A DNA stretch of 64,000 bases from Bog-473 sp963701955. GTDB lineage: Bacteria > Actinomycetota > Acidimicrobiia > Acidimicrobiales > RAAP-2. Positions 48,534 through 57,695 of this stretch are shown here, one piece after another. The stretch's first letter is position 1; every line of letters starts with the position of its first letter. The stretch is taken from contig OY969694.1 of NCBI GenBank assembly GCA_963701955.1, positions 186,001 to 250,000 on the forward strand. The letters are read 5' to 3'. A program made the translations under genes and the position numbers. The notes below the pieces were generated by a model. That model was given only the letters and a program-made list of their open reading frames with translations, ran no database searches and was not told the origin of the DNA.

Positions 48534-49758
48534 TCAGGGGACCAAGAGGCCGACCGGCACCCGAACCGTGCTCAGCACGTCGAGCAAGAAGAGCGACTGG
48601 AGGAGTCCCATGAGGCCCGCGACGATCCACGTGCCGCGGGCGCGGAGTCGCCAGGCGAACACAGCGAACAGCGGGAACGCCGCCATGACGTAGCGCGGCA
48701 TGCTGTCGGGGGAGTAGGGGCTGAAGGCGATCAGCAGGGCACCCACCGTGAAGACCCACCAGGCCGAGGGGATGACACGGCCCATCCGGTCCAACCAGCG
48801 CACCCCCAGGAAGCCGAGGACCAAGACGGCGGCCGCCGCGGCGTCGGCCACGAACCCCGGGCCGCCCGGCCCCTGCACGATCGCGGCCAGAGCGGCCACG
48901 GCCGGCGTGGTGAAGCCCACGAAGTGCTTCCCGGGCCAGAACCGTTCGGCGGCGAGGAAGGCGACGGGAGTGCCCACCATGACCCATGCGTATGCCGTGA
49001 ACGCGGCAAATCCGAGAGGGGCGATGGCGCTCCCGAGCAGGGCCCGCCGATCACGGTCGCGCCACCACGCCGGCGCCGCGGTGACCAAGACGGCGAGGAT
49101 CACGACCACGCCGGCGTTGCGGGTCATGCCGGCGAGACAGGCGAACAGGCCTGCCCACACGAAGGCGTGCCGCGAGAGCGCCCAGAGGCACAGTGCCGCA
49201 AGCGGTGACGAACAGTCCTTCGGTGTAGCCGAGGGACAGCACGTAGGCGCTCGGGAAGAAGACGTAGAGCAGCACGGCGCGATCGGCCAGCTGTCTCCCG
49301 CAGACCTCGCGGACGGCAAGCCAGACGGCGACGGCGGAGGTCAGTCCGAAGGCGAAGGCTTCCACCACGGCCGACGCCGGGAGGCTGAGCGACGTGACCT
49401 CGGCCAGTGCCCGGACGGCGAGCGGGAAGGCGGGGAAGAAGGCCCATCGGTCTCCCGCGCCTTCCTGGACCAGGTGGTGGGGGTAGCCGTGTTGGGCGAT
49501 CTCGAGGTACCAGCGCCCGTCGAAGATGGAGCCCAAAGTGGTCACGGGGTGGAAGTCCCCGACGATCGCCATCGTGACGAGCACCACCAGGGCGATGAGG
49601 ATCCTCGAGGCGAGGAAGGCGGCGACGGGTCGGCCCAGCGGACGCAGACGGCCGGCGCACCCGCCGAGGCCCTCGGGCGGGTCCGTCGCGACGGTCCGCC
49701 CGGATACGGCACCCGCGGCCGGGGGCGGCGGGCGCGGGTCGAGGAGACCGGTGGTCAC
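48534..49758 (-). pseudogene. PIG-V-like mannosyltransferase family membrane protein, one frameshift
   Basis: From GTG 49758 (overlapping the upstream glycosyltransferase stop as GTGA) the frame reads LASRILIALVVLVTMAIVGD, IFDGRWYLEIAQHGYPHH and VFFPSAYVLSLGYTEGLFVT. After a shift near 49205 it continues ALCLWALSRHAFVWAGLFAC and GMTRNAGVVVILAVL to 48534. The DG-W-Y-IA-GY loop and FFP/TE motifs are typical of PIG-V-like, polyprenol-phosphate-mannose-dependent transferases of the actinobacterial envelope. One base indel breaks it. Confidence 0.8.
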
Positions 49759-51038
49759 CCGGGGAGAGGCCGAAGCGGGGCCGGCTGGTCCGGCCCTGGG
49801 GGTGGCGGGTAGGCCCAACCCCGCAGGAGCGAGAACCGCACGAGCCCGGCGACGCAGCACGCCGCCGTGGCGGCGACGGCGTCGGCCGTCAGCGACGACC
49901 CGACCAGCGCGTCGGTCAGCGCGATGGCGGCCGTGGTGGCGGCCAGGCTCACTCCGTAGAGGGCGGCGACCACCGTGGCGAACGACGGGCCGGGTGCCCG
50001 CCGTCCGTGGGCCAGCGAGCGGTGGACGGCCGTGTTGACCACGGTACAGAAGGCCACGGAGACCGCATTGGCCAGCACGGGACCCAGCCTCGGCCAGCCG
50101 AAGGCGAACAGCAGGAGGTAGCTCAGGGTGCTCAGTACGCCGACGCCGGCGAAGGAGAGCAGCTCGTTCGAGGTTGCATCGAGGCGGCGTGCCGGAGGGG
50201 GAGGACCAGGGACGGACCGAGGGGTCCGTCCGGTCCGGGCCAGCCGCCAGATCCCCCGAAGGTCCTCTCTCGCCGCTTCGAGGATGTGGACCGACGAGTG
50301 CGGATCGTCGGTCCACTCCACGGGCGTCTCGCTGATGCGCATCCCGAGGCGTTCCGCCGTCACCACGAGCTCCGTGTCGAAGAACCAGCCCTCGTCGTCC
50401 ACCAGGGGCAGGAGTTGGAGCGCCCGCTCGCGCCCGATGGCCTTGAAGCCGCACTGGAAGTCGCTGACGTCGCTGCGCAGGGCGAGTCGAACGAGACGGC
50501 TGTAGGCCCGCGAAAGGAGTTCACGCTTGGGTCCGCGCACCACCCGCGAGCCGCGGGCCAGGCGGGTCCCCACGGCGAGGTCGCTGTGCCCGGACAGCAC
50601 CGAGCCGACCAGGGGCAACAACGCGGTGAGCGAGGTCGACAGATCGACGTCCATGTACGCCACCACGTCGGCCCGGCTGGCCGACCAGGCGGCGCGCAGC
50701 GCGTGCCCCTTTCCCTTGCGGGACAGGATCAAGGTGGAGACGTCGTGCATGGTCGTGGCCAGCCTCTGGGCGATCAGGGCCGTGCCGTCGGTACTGCCGT
50801 TGTCGGCGATCGTCACCAGGGTGCGGAACGGAAACGACTCGTCGAGATAGTGCCGCAGAGTGGTCATGCTCGCTTCGAGCCCGGCCGCCTCGTTGTAGGC
50901 GGGCACGACGATCTCGACCTCGAACGGTCCCGCCGATCGTGTGGTCGTGTGGGCCGGCGCGGGCCACGCTCGCTGGTCGTCCCGACGGGCCGCTTCACCA
51001 GGGGAGGGCAGGGCCGTCAACGCTCCTGCACGTTCCAT
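49755..51038 (-). CDS. GT2 glycosyltransferase (polyprenol-phosphate mannosyltransferase-like) fused to GtrA domain
   Basis: The 427-residue protein has a GT-A domain: VEIVVPAYNEAAGLEASMTT, ADNGSTDGTALIAQRL, then DVVAYMDVDLSTSLTALLPL with the DVD metal site and RLARGSRVVRGPKRELLSRA. The C-terminal ~130 residues form a four-helix GtrA-like domain (LSFAGVGVLSTLSYLLLFAF). Such enzymes charge polyprenol phosphate with a sugar and the GtrA part helps flip or anchor it. It precedes and overlaps the PIG-V-like gene, a natural donor/acceptor pair. Confidence 0.92.
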   Translation of the reverse strand: MERAGALTALPSPGEAARRDDQRAWPAPAHTTTRSAGPFEVEIVVPAYNEAAGLEASMTTLRHYLDESFPFRTLVTIADNGSTDGTALIAQRLATTMHDVSTLILSRKGKGHALRAAWSASRADVVAYMDVDLSTSLTALLPLVGSVLSGHSDLAVGTRLARGSRVVRGPKRELLSRAYSRLVRLALRSDVSDFQCGFKAIGRERALQLLPLVDDEGWFFDTELVVTAERLGMRISETPVEWTDDPHSSVHILEAAREDLRGIWRLARTGRTPRSVPGPPPPARRLDATSNELLSFAGVGVLSTLSYLLLFAFGWPRLGPVLANAVSVAFCTVVNTAVHRSLAHGRRAPGPSFATVVAALYGVSLAATTAAIALTDALVGSSLTADAVAATAACCVAGLVRFSLLRGWAYPPPPGPDQPAPLRPLPG

Positions 51039-51186
51039 CCGGTTCCCTCTCAGATCTCGGTGCTCCTACGGCGGGTCGCCATCACGGCAGGCCGGCGTCA
51101 CCGTTCAGGGTAGGGAGCGTTTCTGCAGCGTGCATGGGCCGAAAGGACCAGATTGCGACCGCGACCGGGCCGTCGCCGCGGGTGGG

Positions 51187-52185
51187 TCAGTCGGCGGCGA
51201 AGGCGGCGGCCGCGGCGAGCACCGGTTGGAGGAGCGACCGGTCCCCTTCGACCACGGCGTCGAGTGCATCGGGGCGCACCCGGTTGGCCGCCAGCCGGCA
51301 CAAGTCGATCGTGGCCACCGTCACGACGATGTCAGGCGATCCGGGGGCCTCGCCCCACGCCAACGGCACGTCGAAGGTCCCTCCGCCCGAACCGGTCAGG
51401 CAGAAGCGCGCCGTGCGGCCCGGACGGGACTGACCGGTGAGCGCGGTCCCGATCGGGAGTGCCTGCATCAGCTCGCCCGACATGAGCGAGAGCCGCCCGT
51501 CGTCGAGCAGGTTGAGCGGGCCGCCCACGGCCTGGCGGATGTCATCGCCGTGCGTCCACAACTCGAAGGTGCGCAACACCATGAGGGAGCGAACATTGCC
51601 GGGAAGGTCGAGCGAGCGCACCGGCTCGTCGGGTCCGAGCTCGCCGCAGACCGAGATCAGCTCGAGAACCTCGAGCCACCACTGCCTGGCCACCACCTCA
51701 CCGGCCGCACCGGACAGGTCGGCCGAGGCCTGGCGGGCCACCGGCCAGTGATCCTCGCGTCGGTCCGCCTCGAGCGGGGAGCGCCGTCCGAGCTGGCCCA
51801 GAAGGTAGCGCTCGACACCCACGAGATGGAGCGCGACATCGCGGACCGCGGTCTGTTCCATCCGCGTGCGACGAGTCCAGTCCCCGGCGCCCAGCGAATG
51901 GAGGAGGGTGCCCAACTCGGCCGCGGTCAGCGCGAACGCGTCGAGGGGCGAGGTGCCGGACACCTCGACGTGCGCCCAGTCGGGATGCCGCCGGCGCCGT
52001 GCACCTTCAGGATCGTGGTCGTTGCCCACGGCGATGCGATCCCACAGCGCGGACGGCATCGCCCCGACATCGGCTGCAGCCGAGTCGAGCGCCATCTCGA
52101 GCAGCTGGTCGCGCCGGGGGTCACCCGTGAGCGGATCCCCGCCCGGTGGGTCCATGTCGGCCCGGTCCATGCCGGTCAGGTCCAT
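51187..52185 (-). CDS. mycothiol-dependent maleylpyruvate isomerase-type (DinB-like) protein coupled to ECF sigma factor
   Basis: From ATG 52185 the product is 332 residues. The N-terminal MDMTG-type leader repeats MD dipeptides; the central region has the DinB/MDMPI_N four-helix pattern (FALTAAELGTLLHSLGAGDW, ALHLVGVERYLLGQLGRR, ELWTHGDDIRQAVGG), with His residues positioned to bind zinc. The C-terminal sterol-carrier-like region includes RPGRTARFCLTGSGGGTFDV. In actinobacteria such proteins often sit beside ECF sigma genes. Its start overlaps the sigma gene by 10 bases, so it may be the sigma's regulator rather than an isomerase. Confidence 0.75.
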   Translation of the reverse strand: MDLTGMDRADMDPPGGDPLTGDPRRDQLLEMALDSAAADVGAMPSALWDRIAVGNDHDPEGARRRRHPDWAHVEVSGTSPLDAFALTAAELGTLLHSLGAGDWTRRTRMEQTAVRDVALHLVGVERYLLGQLGRRSPLEADRREDHWPVARQASADLSGAAGEVVARQWWLEVLELISVCGELGPDEPVRSLDLPGNVRSLMVLRTFELWTHGDDIRQAVGGPLNLLDDGRLSLMSGELMQALPIGTALTGQSRPGRTARFCLTGSGGGTFDVPLAWGEAPGSPDIVVTVATIDLCRLAANRVRPDALDAVVEGDRSLLQPVLAAAAAFAAD

Positions 52186-52826
52186 GCCGGAACCCCTTCT
52201 TCGGTGATCTCGGCGCGCAGGATCTCGTTGAGGCGGGCCAGAGCAAGACGGATACGCGATTTGGCCGTGCCTTCGGGGATGCTGAGCTGCTCGGCCACCT
52301 GACGGTACGTCCGGCCGCCGTAGTACGCGCAGACGAGAACCTGCCGTTGCTCGGGTGGCAGGGTGTTGAGGGCGCGCTGTACCTGTGCACCGATCCACTT
52401 CGCATCGACCTCGTGCTCGGCCGCGGGTTCGGCGACGGGCGGCTCGAGGGTACGGGCCTCGGAGCGCGAGCGACGGCTCTCGGCGCGGACCTTGTCGACG
52501 CTGCGCCGGTGAGCCAGCAGCCCGACCCAGGCCTTCAGCGTGCCGCGCGACGGGTCGAACCGTTCCGGGTGCTCCCACAGGTAGGTGAAGACCTCCTGGG
52601 TGACGTCCTCGGCGAGCAGCTCGTCGCGCAGCACCCGCCGGGCCACGCCGAGCACCAGCGGCCCGTAGCACCGGTAGGCCTCGGCCAGCGCGCCGTCGTC
52701 ACCCGCGGCGAGACGGGCCGCCATGGCGCGGTCGATGGCACGGTCGCCGCCGGGCGACGGATCGATCAGCCCTCCGGTGTGGCTCGAGCGCTCCGGGATC
52801 TCCGGCCTGCCGGCCGCGGGGTCCAT
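52176..52826 (-). CDS. ECF-family RNA polymerase sigma factor
   Basis: From ATG 52826 the ~216-residue protein has sigma region 2 (YRCYGPLVLGVARRVL, DELLAEDVTQEVFTYLWEHP) and region 4 (LNTLPPEQRQVLVCAYYGG, YRQVAEQLSIPEGTAKSRIR), joined by a short linker. No extra C-terminal domain is present. It is followed, with overlap, by the MDMPI/DinB-like gene. ATG 52826 is preferred; codons further upstream lack sigma character. Confidence 0.93.
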   Translation of the reverse strand: MDPAAGRPEIPERSSHTGGLIDPSPGGDRAIDRAMAARLAAGDDGALAEAYRCYGPLVLGVARRVLRDELLAEDVTQEVFTYLWEHPERFDPSRGTLKAWVGLLAHRRSVDKVRAESRRSRSEARTLEPPVAEPAAEHEVDAKWIGAQVQRALNTLPPEQRQVLVCAYYGGRTYRQVAEQLSIPEGTAKSRIRLALARLNEILRAEITEEGVPAWT

Positions 52827-53042
52827 CGCGGGCATCGTATCGAGGCCAAGCCCGAGCCGCCCGGGAGGACACCGGACGGCGCGGACGTCAGTCGTCAGCG
52901 TCGTTGCGGCAGACGGGCTCATGCCTCTGTATTCGCCGGCGCCCTCCACCGCGGATCACCGGTGATCCGTCCGACGCTCACGGAGCGAACGCTGCGCAGA
53001 GCCTTCGTCGAGGGCCGACGGAGGGACAGTGCAGGAGGAGCC

Positions 53043-53447
53043 ATGAGCGCTGACGTCAACGTCAAGACCATCCAGTCGATGTACGACGCCTTCGGGCGCG
53101 GCGACATCGAGTCCGTGCTGGCAGACGTCACCGACGACGTGGATTGGGCCGCGGAGGCCAACGGCTCGGGTGCGCCGTGGTACGGCCCCCACCACGGCCC
53201 CGCCGGCGTGGCGGCGTTCTTCGCCGCGTTCGGGTCGACCATGGAGATCGAGGAGTTCGTGCCGCTGACCTTTGCGGCGACCGACGACGAGGTGCTCACC
53301 GTCGTGCGCTGTGTGGCCCGCAACCGCGACACCGGGACGCGCATCGCCCACCACCTGCACCATTACTTCCGCTTCCGCGACGGCAAGGTGGAGTACTACC
53401 GGGGGAGCGAGGACACGGCCGAGACGAGCGAATCCTTCGCCTCCTGA
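53043..53447 (+). CDS. SnoaL-like (NTF2-fold) protein
   Basis: The 134-residue protein has VKTIQSMYDAFGRGDIESVL at the start, DVDWAAEANGSGAPWYGPHH with the NTF2 pocket strand, and IAHHLHHYFRFRDGKVEYYR near the end: the cone-shaped NTF2/SnoaL fold. Members are isomerases, hydrolases or ligand carriers; no catalytic set is decisive here. The ATG at 53043 follows AGGAGGA. It is divergent from the ECF gene, with which it may share a promoter region. Confidence 0.87.
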   Translation: MSADVNVKTIQSMYDAFGRGDIESVLADVTDDVDWAAEANGSGAPWYGPHHGPAGVAAFFAAFGSTMEIEEFVPLTFAATDDEVLTVVRCVARNRDTGTRIAHHLHHYFRFRDGKVEYYRGSEDTAETSESFAS

Positions 53448-53541
53448 GCGCCCAGGCGCGGCGGACGGCGGCGGCGTCATACTTCGAGGTGCGCGACCAG
53501 CGCGCAGCAGCATCGGAGACGCAGACAGAAGGGGAGGCGAC

Positions 53542-53847
53542 ATGCCCTCACAGTTGATCCTCGAGTTCGAAGGTGTCACCACGAAGGAGTACGACGCGGT
53601 CAATGCCGCGCTCGGCATCGACATGGAGACCGGCGAAGGCGATTGGCCCGCTGGCCTGCAGGTCCATGCCGCCGGGCTGAACGAGAACGGCCACCTGGTG
53701 GTGACCGAGGTCTGGGACACCCCAGAGCACCAGGCCCGGTTCATGGAGGAGCGCCTGGGCGCCGCGCTGCAAAAGGGCGGCATCACCGCAGCGCCGTCGA
53801 GCATCACCTGGATCGAGCTCGTGGCGCACCACCAACCCGGCCTCTGA
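53542..53847 (+). CDS. hypothetical protein with ABM/EthD-like dimeric ferredoxin fold
   Basis: The 101-residue product reads SQLILEFEGVTTKEYDAVNA, GLQVHAAGLNENGHLVVTEV then WDTPEHQARFMEERLGAALQ, the strand-helix-strand pattern of small ABM-like proteins, where WDTPEHQARF is a typical family phrase. Function unknown. GGGGAGG precedes the ATG at 53542. It ends 10 bases from the convergent YihY gene. Confidence 0.75.
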   Translation: MPSQLILEFEGVTTKEYDAVNAALGIDMETGEGDWPAGLQVHAAGLNENGHLVVTEVWDTPEHQARFMEERLGAALQKGGITAAPSSITWIELVAHHQPGL

Positions 53848-53856
53848 GGCGGGCGC

Positions 53857-54786
53857 TCACTCCCGAGCGGCGGCCGCGGGGTCATCGGGAAGGGTGCCCC
53901 CGTCGCGCCGCCACAGGGTCACGTTGAGGCCGGCGGAGGCCACGATGATCCGGCCGAACACGTAGACCCACAGCAGCACGGCCAGGGCGATACCCACCGC
54001 CCCGTAGGTGTTGGACTTACGGGCCACGAGGGGACCGATCCAGTAGGTCGTGAGCGCGTGCATCAGATCAGCGCCGAACGCCACCAGCACGGCGCCGGGG
54101 ACGAGCGCGCGCCGCGAAATCGGCGCGTGGGGGAGCTGCCACGACACCCACCACCACAGGGCGAACGAGGCCGCGGTGAGCACGATCACGACGAGCAGGA
54201 TGCCGACGATCCCGGCGGCTGCCCTCATCGCGTTGCTGGCCACCGACAGGGCGGTCATGGCCAGCGCGATCCCGATGGTGGCGCCGATCGCCCGTGGGCC
54301 CCTTGGTCGAGGTCGGGCGAAGCGCCACACCAGCCAGTGCACCACCGAGAGCGTCTTGGTCAGGCTGTTGGCCGTGAGCACGAGCGCCACCAGGGCGCCG
54401 GCGAGGAGCGCGACCTGTGAGAACACGCTGATCTGCGACTCGTTGACCACCGCGCTGGCGAGCACGCCGGTGATGCCGACCGTGCGCGCCAGCTGAGCCG
54501 GGTCCTGGCTCAGCGTCCGGGCCGTCAGCCCCACCACGCTGAAGACGACATAGACGAAGGGAACCAGGAACAGGAACATCCGAAAGGCCACGGCTCCGGC
54601 GAGGATGCCGCCGCCCACGTGGACGTCGAGCTCGCGGATGTCGAAGCCTGCGCCGATGATGGACGAGGTGTGGCGGCGGTTCTCGAGCGCGACCTCGACG
54701 CGGGTGCGTTCGGTTCCGGTCCACTGCTTGCCCCGGGCCACCCACCGCCGGAGCCGACTTGCCTCCTCGACTGTGGCGGAGTCCAT
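53857..54786 (-). CDS. YihY/virulence factor BrkB family membrane protein
   Basis: The 309-residue protein has six hydrophobic helices, with GGGILAGAVAFRMFLFLVPF near 62-81, VFSQVALLAGALVALVLTAN, GIVGILLVVIVLTAASF and YGAVGIALAVLLWVYVFGRI; the LLWVYV segment is characteristic of the YihY/BrkB family. These are inner-membrane proteins of uncertain function, sometimes annotated as transporters or RNase BN in error. ATG at 54786. Divergent from the TIM-barrel gene. Confidence 0.88.
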   Translation of the reverse strand: MDSATVEEASRLRRWVARGKQWTGTERTRVEVALENRRHTSSIIGAGFDIRELDVHVGGGILAGAVAFRMFLFLVPFVYVVFSVVGLTARTLSQDPAQLARTVGITGVLASAVVNESQISVFSQVALLAGALVALVLTANSLTKTLSVVHWLVWRFARPRPRGPRAIGATIGIALAMTALSVASNAMRAAAGIVGILLVVIVLTAASFALWWWVSWQLPHAPISRRALVPGAVLVAFGADLMHALTTYWIGPLVARKSNTYGAVGIALAVLLWVYVFGRIIVASAGLNVTLWRRDGGTLPDDPAAAARE

Positions 54787-54933
54787 GGAGGGATGCTCGG
54801 CCCCGTCCTGGGGCTCGGGGTGGACCTCGGGCACGCACGAGTCTGCCGCGTCCCGTCGCCGAGCGGAGGGAGCCGGGGTACGGTCGGGGCCGAGCGGTCC
54901 ACCCGGGCGGCACCGCTCGAGAGAGGCAGGGTT

Positions 54934-55752
54934 GTGGCTCAGGGACACGGCATTCAGGGACATGGCAGCGAGGGACATGGCAGCGAGGGACAGGGCATCG
55001 AGCTCGCGCTCACGCCCGATGTGCGTTGGAGCATGGACACCGAGATGATCGTGGCCGCCGCCCGGGACGCCGGGTTCACGGCCCTGGGCCTGACCGAAGC
55101 CCGGGCGAACCCTGCCGCGGCAGGGCTGTATCAGGCAGCCCATCTGCGATGCCACGAGCTTCTGGCTCTCGTCGTGCGCGCCGACGCGGAGGAGACGGTC
55201 GCCGCCGCGGAACGGCTGGCGGAGAGTGCCGAGGTCGTCGGGGCGGAGTGGGTCCTGACCGTCGTCGAGCCGGTGCTCGATTCTGCCACCGGCGGAGTGC
55301 TCCGACGCTGCGCCGCCGTCTTCGCAGAGGTCGGAGCCAAAATGGCGGTCGAGTTCTACCCGCTCAGCCCCATCGACTCGGTGCGCGCCGGCCTCGAGGC
55401 GGTCGCCATGGCAGGCCCCGAACGCGCCGGCCTGTTGGTCGACACCTCTCACTTCTTCTGCGGAGCGAGCACGTGGGAGGACCTCGCCGCGGTCCCGCTC
55501 GAACAGATTGCCTATGTCCACTTCACCGATGTGCTCGCCCCCCGAGAGGACCGCACCAAGGATCAGGCACTCCCGCGACGGGTCTTCCCCGGTGAGGGGA
55601 TCTTGGACCTGTCGCGGTTCGCCCAGACACTGCGGGACCGGGAATGGTCGGGCACCGTCAGCATTGAGATCATGAACCGCGCGTCGCGAGACCTGCCGGT
55701 GGGCGAATTCGCGCGCTTGGCTGCGACCGCGGCTGCACCCTTTTGGACCTGA
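54934..55752 (+). CDS. sugar-phosphate isomerase/epimerase-like TIM-barrel protein (AP endonuclease family 2)
   Basis: From GTG 54934 the protein has a short GHGSE-type repeat leader, then a TIM barrel with IVAAARDAGFTALGLTEA, AVEFYPLSPIDSVRAGLEAV, LLVDTSHFFCGASTWEDLAA, YVHFTDVLAPREDR and SIEIMNRA. The Glu/His/Asp/Glu residues at strand ends match the metal-binding set of xylose-isomerase-like epimerases. The substrate is unknown. It leads into the amidohydrolase and the catabolic cluster on the same strand. A later start near 55036 would drop the repeats. Confidence 0.82.
   Translation: MAQGHGIQGHGSEGHGSEGQGIELALTPDVRWSMDTEMIVAAARDAGFTALGLTEARANPAAAGLYQAAHLRCHELLALVVRADAEETVAAAERLAESAEVVGAEWVLTVVEPVLDSATGGVLRRCAAVFAEVGAKMAVEFYPLSPIDSVRAGLEAVAMAGPERAGLLVDTSHFFCGASTWEDLAAVPLEQIAYVHFTDVLAPREDRTKDQALPRRVFPGEGILDLSRFAQTLRDREWSGTVSIEIMNRASRDLPVGEFARLAATAAAPFWT
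54945..54999 (+). repeat. 15-bp tandem repeat in 5' end of TIM-barrel gene
   Basis: About four units of GGGACATGGCAGCGA and variants, in frame as GHG-X-X pentapeptides (GHGIQ, GHGSE, GHGSE, GQGIE). It lies in the region whose coding status depends on which start codon is used. Confidence 0.6.
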
Positions 55753-55917
55753 ACGTCGGGAGCGGTCGCGCACCGCGTTGGGGTCGACCCGCTGGGTGCG
55801 GTCGACCCTCGAAAGGAGCTTACGATGAGCGAACAGGTCGAGCATTTCAAGGGGGCCCCATGACCGACACGATGGCCAATCCTGGGGCAGGCAGGACCAG
55901 GCTTCGAAGCCCCGCTC

Positions 55918-57168
55918 GTGGTCGTCTCTTCGGACTGCCATGTCTCGCCGTCCCTCGAGACCCTGCGCCAGTACTGCCCGAAGGATTCCGTCGGGGATTT
56001 CGAGGATTGGATGGAGTCGACCCGCGAGCTCCGCGAGATCTCCCAGAAGAGGTTCGTGTTCGAAGGCGACGACGGCGACGTCGACATACAGAAGATCCAC
56101 ACCTGGAATCTGCAGACCAACGGCGCCTGGGACATTGACGAGCGATTGCGCGATCTGAACGAGGACGGCGTGGCCGCCAAGGTCATCTTCCACGGGAGCG
56201 CCCCGTTCGAGCCCATTCCCTTCATGGCCACCAGCATCGGAGGTTCGATCGCGCAGCCCGAGCTCGCCGCGGTGGGCCAGCACATGTACAACCTGTGGCT
56301 CGCCGACTTCTGTGCGAAGGAGCCCGAGCGCCATGTCGGGCTGGCGTACCTGCCCATGTGGGACATCGAAGAGGCGACCAAGGAGCTCGAGTGGGCCAAG
56401 AGCGCAGGCCTCCGTGGTGTCAATTTCCCTCAGGTCCGCGCCGAGATCACGCCCTACGAGGACGAGGCCTGGGAGAGGTTCTGGTCGGTGTGCGAAGACC
56501 TCGAGATGCCGCTGGCCAACCACGGCGGAGGGGGAGCGTCGACACCGATGACCACTGGGCCGATGGCCCTGCACATCTACTCGGCCGAGAGCAACGCGCT
56601 GAGCCGCATCTCGCCGGTGGTCCGCTTCGTCCTCGGCGGGATCTTCGAGCGCCACCCCAAGCTGAAGTTGATCCAGACCGAGCAGGTGGGCGCCTGGTAT
56701 GCGCAGGTGCTCGACGAGCTCGACTCGAGGTGGATCGCCTTTCGTCACCAGATCGGTGACCTCGTGCCGAGGCCGCCCAGCGAGTACTGCCGCGAGAACT
56801 ACTTCGTGGGGGCGAGCTTCCAGTCCCGCCACGAGGCCGAGACGGCCATCCTCGGGGGCTGCGAGGGGAACATGCTCTGGGGGTCGGACTATCCACACCC
56901 CGAGGGCACCTACCACTACCCCGAGAAGGCGGGCGAGACACCCATGACCCATCTGGCCATGCGCAACACGTATGCCGGCCTTCCCGGCGCCCCGGTGCGC
57001 GCCATGGTGGGCGAGAACGCTGTGCGCGTGTACGGACTGGACGGCGCCAAACTCAAAGACGTGGCCGGTCGGATCAACGCACCCACGCTCGAGGAACTGT
57101 CACACCCGATCGACCATCGCCCGGACCACTGGGGTCTCGCCTTCCGGAGCTCCGACTTCTACTCCTGA
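55918..57168 (+). CDS. amidohydrolase-family protein (ACMSD/PTP-like)
   Basis: The 416-residue product opens SSDCHVSPSLETLRQYC (in place of the usual DXHXH), then FEPIPFMATSIGGS, GLAYLPMWDIEEATKELEWA, EMPLANHGGGGAS (metal His), FVLGGIFERHPKLKLIQTEQ and MLWGSDYPHPEGT with the catalytic Asp. It is the ACMSD/4-oxalomesaconate-hydratase branch of metal-dependent hydrolases that act on carboxylated intermediates. The start is uncertain: GTG 55918 is given, but an ATG at 55860 one base out of frame suggests the true N-terminus is frameshifted. It is head of a seven-gene cluster. Confidence 0.82.
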   Translation: MVVSSDCHVSPSLETLRQYCPKDSVGDFEDWMESTRELREISQKRFVFEGDDGDVDIQKIHTWNLQTNGAWDIDERLRDLNEDGVAAKVIFHGSAPFEPIPFMATSIGGSIAQPELAAVGQHMYNLWLADFCAKEPERHVGLAYLPMWDIEEATKELEWAKSAGLRGVNFPQVRAEITPYEDEAWERFWSVCEDLEMPLANHGGGGASTPMTTGPMALHIYSAESNALSRISPVVRFVLGGIFERHPKLKLIQTEQVGAWYAQVLDELDSRWIAFRHQIGDLVPRPPSEYCRENYFVGASFQSRHEAETAILGGCEGNMLWGSDYPHPEGTYHYPEKAGETPMTHLAMRNTYAGLPGAPVRAMVGENAVRVYGLDGAKLKDVAGRINAPTLEELSHPIDHRPDHWGLAFRSSDFYS

Positions 57169-57281
57169 GATCAACCGGCGTGGACACGGCGGGCCGGCCA
57201 CGGGACAACCTCGGTCTGGTCGCGGATCACCGAGCACGGTGGCTCCCACAGGAGCATGGCGTGGCTCGGTCCCAAGGGTGC

Positions 57282-57683
57282 ATGATGAGTCCAATGGGTA
57301 CGACCATCGCCGGATTCGAGCTCTCGGTGCGCGACCTCGAGCGAGCCGAGACCTTCTATTCGACAGGTTTGGGACTGCGCGTGCGGGCCAGAGAGGACCA
57401 CGGCACGTTCCGCGAGACCCAATTCATCGGTGAGGGTGACACGGCGGCCCTCCTCCTGGTCAGCTACCGAAGTGCGGACGAGCCGACGGGAACGCATGAC
57501 GATTCGACCAAAGTCGCCCTTTCCGTCGATGACGTGCGCGTGCTCTTCGCGCAGGCCGTCGACGCAGGAGCAGAGGCGATCGCCGAGCCGCGGCACCATG
57601 AAGGCTCGGGCGTGTGGTTCGCGCTCTTCCGCGACCCCGATGGTCACGCCGTACTCCTCGTCCAACGGCGTGAGCGCAGCTGA
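57282..57683 (+). CDS. VOC-family (glyoxalase/bleomycin resistance-like) protein
   Basis: The 133-residue single-domain VOC protein has FELSVRDLERAETFYSTGLG, GDTAALLLVSYRS and VWFALFRDPDGHAVLLVQRR, the repeated beta-alpha-beta-beta-beta units. A metal-binding set is not obvious. In a catabolic cluster such proteins act as isomerases, epimerases, dioxygenases or decoys. ATG 57282 is chosen. Confidence 0.85.
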   Translation: MMSPMGTTIAGFELSVRDLERAETFYSTGLGLRVRAREDHGTFRETQFIGEGDTAALLLVSYRSADEPTGTHDDSTKVALSVDDVRVLFAQAVDAGAEAIAEPRHHEGSGVWFALFRDPDGHAVLLVQRRERS

Positions 57684-57695
57684 ACGTCCAGGCTG

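Noticed and set aside
53857..56952. 1,031-residue open frame on the minus strand
   Set aside because: Only its last ~310 residues are the YihY protein; the long N-terminal part is antisense to the TIM-barrel and amidohydrolase genes and shows no motif.
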